Source of the DNA: Asticcacaulis sp. MM231
Lineage (GTDB): Bacteria > Pseudomonadota > Alphaproteobacteria > Caulobacterales > Caulobacteraceae
DNA length: 64,000 bases
Direction of reading: 5' to 3'
NCBI RefSeq assembly: GCF_964186625.1
Contig: NZ_OZ075109.1
Location: 62,001-126,000 of the forward strand
Part shown: one piece after another, positions 62,556 to 64,000 of the stretch
How the letters are laid out: the number at the start of each line of letters is the position of its first letter
Numbering within the stretch: the stretch's first letter is position 1
Program-made: the position numbers and the translations under genes
The notes under the pieces: model-generated
The model's input: the letters and a program-made list of their open reading frames with translations, nothing else
Databases searched by the model: none
What the model was told of the DNA's origin: nothing

Positions 62556-63569
62556 TTGTCGATCCCCTTTGACGCGACCAGTTTCGCGCAATCCTTAAGC
62601 GGCGCTGTGGCTGAACTGGACCGCGCCGCGGCCTACGGTCAGGCGATCGCGCCTGACATAGATCGCATTTACTTTGTGGCTCCTGGCGCTCCCAACCGCA
62701 TCATGCAAGGGATGCGGTACTGGATCGAAACCTTAAGTAAGAAGCTGGAGGTTCGGTGCTATTACCCGGCTGAGTTTATGGCCATGAACCCGCCGCGTCT
62801 TGATGAGCGAACCTTGGTCATCATGGCATCAAAGTCTGGAAAAACACTGGAATCCGTCGCGGCGGCTCAGTTTCTTCAGGACATGCCCTGTCGGAAACTT
62901 GTCATTACACAGGCGGCTGACAGGCCGATTGCGCACTATATTGAGACACGGTTTCTCCTGGGTGAGACTCACGAGCCATTCTACGGCGTTTTCATGATTC
63001 TGCAGGCGCTTATAGGCGGCGTACTGGCCGGCGCGGAGGGCTGGCCGAATCTGTCGTGTTTGGTCGCCTCCTTAAAAGCCTTACCCGCGGTGCTGGCGAG
63101 TACGGTGGTTCAACAAGACGCGCGCGCCGCGAAGGAAGCGGAAGCCTACAAGGACGATCGGGTCATGTACCTTTTGGGGGCAGGCCCTGTTTTTACCATG
63201 ACCTATTATGTGGGCGTCTGCATCCTGCAGGAAAGTCAGTGGATGCACTGTATCCCCGTCGAGGCGGCCGAATTCTTCCACGGCCCTTTCGAGGCCATAG
63301 ATGAATCCGTTCCGGTGATCCTCATGCTGGGAGAAGACGCGAGCCGGCCCCTGACCGAACGGGCATTGACCTTCTGCCAGCGTTTTACCCCACGGACGAT
63401 TGTGTATGATTCCCGTGATCTGCCTATGCCGGGTATTGATCCGATCGTCAGGCCGATGCTGGCCCCCTATGTGCTCGGCATTGCCGTCGAACGCGTCGCA
63501 GCGCATCTGGCGCAATGGCATAAGCAGCCGCTGAGCACGACACGCTATATGGGCAAGCTTTCATATTGA
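62556..63569 (+). CDS. SIS-domain sugar isomerase / deglycase-like protein
   Basis: This 337-residue protein has two SIS domains (about 35-165 and 190-330), with VIMASKSGKTLESVAAAQFL (about 88-107, phosphosugar Ser/Thr loop) and VEAAEFFHGPFEAIDESVPV (about 233-252, EFxHGP motif as in GlmS isomerase and FrlB). It resembles fructoselysine-6-P deglycase or AgaS-type enzymes, acting on a phosphorylated amino or ketose sugar. TTG at 62556 is preferred because AGGAG lies 9 bp upstream; TTG at 62550 is possible. It follows GH36 by 17 bp and shares its operon. The substrate is unknown. Confidence 0.85.
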   Translation: MSIPFDATSFAQSLSGAVAELDRAAAYGQAIAPDIDRIYFVAPGAPNRIMQGMRYWIETLSKKLEVRCYYPAEFMAMNPPRLDERTLVIMASKSGKTLESVAAAQFLQDMPCRKLVITQAADRPIAHYIETRFLLGETHEPFYGVFMILQALIGGVLAGAEGWPNLSCLVASLKALPAVLASTVVQQDARAAKEAEAYKDDRVMYLLGAGPVFTMTYYVGVCILQESQWMHCIPVEAAEFFHGPFEAIDESVPVILMLGEDASRPLTERALTFCQRFTPRTIVYDSRDLPMPGIDPIVRPMLAPYVLGIAVERVAAHLAQWHKQPLSTTRYMGKLSY

Positions 63570-63701
63570 GCTCCACAGAAAGCTTGTAGAGGCATTGAAT
63601 ACGGCAGTTTAGATACTATTGGCGGCCAAGGCCCCGAATATGCGTATGTGCTCCTAAAGCGGTGTTCCGCAAGGCCGGTGACAGATAAGACAAAGAAAAT
63701 C

Positions 63702-63878
63702 CTACATAAGCCAAGAAAGACGTGGCTCAGAAATGACTGAATGTCGAGCCACCTGAGATAGCGGGCAGGTGCCGTCGAGTGCGATGAATGCCTCAGGCGC
63801 GAGATTGGCACCTTCCGTATCGGCCTCATCGTTTGTTCCGAACTGCAGGCCTGAGGCGAGAGGGGGTATGTCCTTCAT
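63702..63878 (-). CDS. Possible small protein, unrecognised
   Basis: The ATG at 63878 opens a 58-codon frame beginning MKDIPPLASGLQFGTND. AAGG lies just upstream. The composition is acidic in the first half and unlike the neighbours. No family is recognised. It may be a real small gene or a decayed fragment of a gene continuing to the right. Confidence 0.25.
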   Translation of the reverse strand: MKDIPPLASGLQFGTNDEADTEGANLAPEAFIALDGTCPLSQVARHSVISEPRLSWLM

Positions 63879-63969
63879 AGCCTTACCCTTTTTGAGCGGC
63901 GGCCTTCGTTCCTTTCTTAGCAAAGATCAGGGCCGCGGGTGCCACTGGGCTTAAAAAAGACGCCTCTTT

Positions 63970-64000
63970 TTATATCGCCCCGGCCTTGACCTGCTTTACG
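63970..64000 (-). CDS. Possible 3' end of a minus-strand gene running off the window
   Basis: On the minus strand the last 31 bases read VKQVKAGAI then TAA (63970-63972). A symmetric AAAAAGA-GGCG-TCTTTTT stretch follows at once (63953-63970). The fragment is too short to identify. Confidence 0.25.
   Translation of the reverse strand, partial: VKQVKAGAI

Overview
The window looks like part of a secondary replicon (chromid or megaplasmid) of an alphaproteobacterium of the Caulobacteraceae, most likely Asticcacaulis-like. The reasons are GC-rich coding sequence, three large TonB-dependent receptors of which two are of the Xanthomonas/Caulobacter type, tandem flavin-dependent tryptophan-halogenase homologues behind a receptor, and a plasmid-type ParA / ribbon-helix-helix / RPA-family initiator module. 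The genus is an inference from gene content. No rRNA, tRNA, CRISPR array or complete insertion sequence was seen.

Layout. 1-2 kb: end of an unknown gene, then a hipBA toxin-antitoxin operon with three 16-bp palindromic operators spaced exactly 50 bp apart. 2-6.5 kb: a Fur-box-controlled divergent iron locus (TonB, heme-type receptor; DUF4198 and EF-hand proteins). 6.5-10.2 kb: the replication and partition region, with a ~0.9 kb non-coding zone containing repeats, then parA, an RHH partner, the repA initiator, and an iteron origin with a perfect DnaA box. 10.2-16.9 kb: a tightly coupled six-gene operon (DUF4129, DUF4350, MoxR ATPase, DUF58, SpoIIM-like, RDD) whose start overlaps an inverted iteron-like site. 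17-18.3 kb: ugd. 18.3-33 kb: a carbohydrate/halogenase region (LacI regulator, GH16 glucanase, sodium-solute symporter, S9 peptidase, Mug glycosylase, Nudix protein, two halogenases, large TonB receptor). 33.5-36 kb: a frameshifted membrane protein and a GH19+M15 murein hydrolase. 36-39.2 kb: OsmC, WrbA, pirin and LysR. 39.2-41.5 kb: a second hipBA, itself frameshifted, sitting between decayed copies of the neighbouring GH15 and pirin genes. 41.5-46.4 kb: GH15 hydrolase divergent from otsB-otsA, then a cytochrome c. 47-64 kb: a galactose/galactoside locus (TonB receptor, GntR/FadR-type regulator, M24-like protein, Ntn acylase, galactonate dehydratase, SDR, aldose epimerase, MFS transporter, GH36 alpha-galactosidase with a frameshift, SIS protein). 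It is tied together by a shared motif TATAWTACATATR in four promoter regions.

How it works together. The right-hand locus reads as uptake of a galactose-containing compound, release of galactose, mutarotation, oxidation to galactonate (SDR) and dehydration (DgoD). A kinase and aldolase to finish this De Ley-Doudoroff-type route are not in the window. The LacI-type palindrome TGACAASGTTRTCA occurs upstream of lacI and upstream of the halogenase-linked receptor, which suggests one regulon. The most unusual observation is that two perfect copies of the origin iteron lie 16 and 20 kb from the origin, one in an intergenic gap and one inside a halogenase gene, both in inverted orientation. They could couple replication control to distant DNA. 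Three genes carry single-base frameshifts (near 34105, 39430 and 61900), so sequencing error has to be excluded before they are called pseudogenes.
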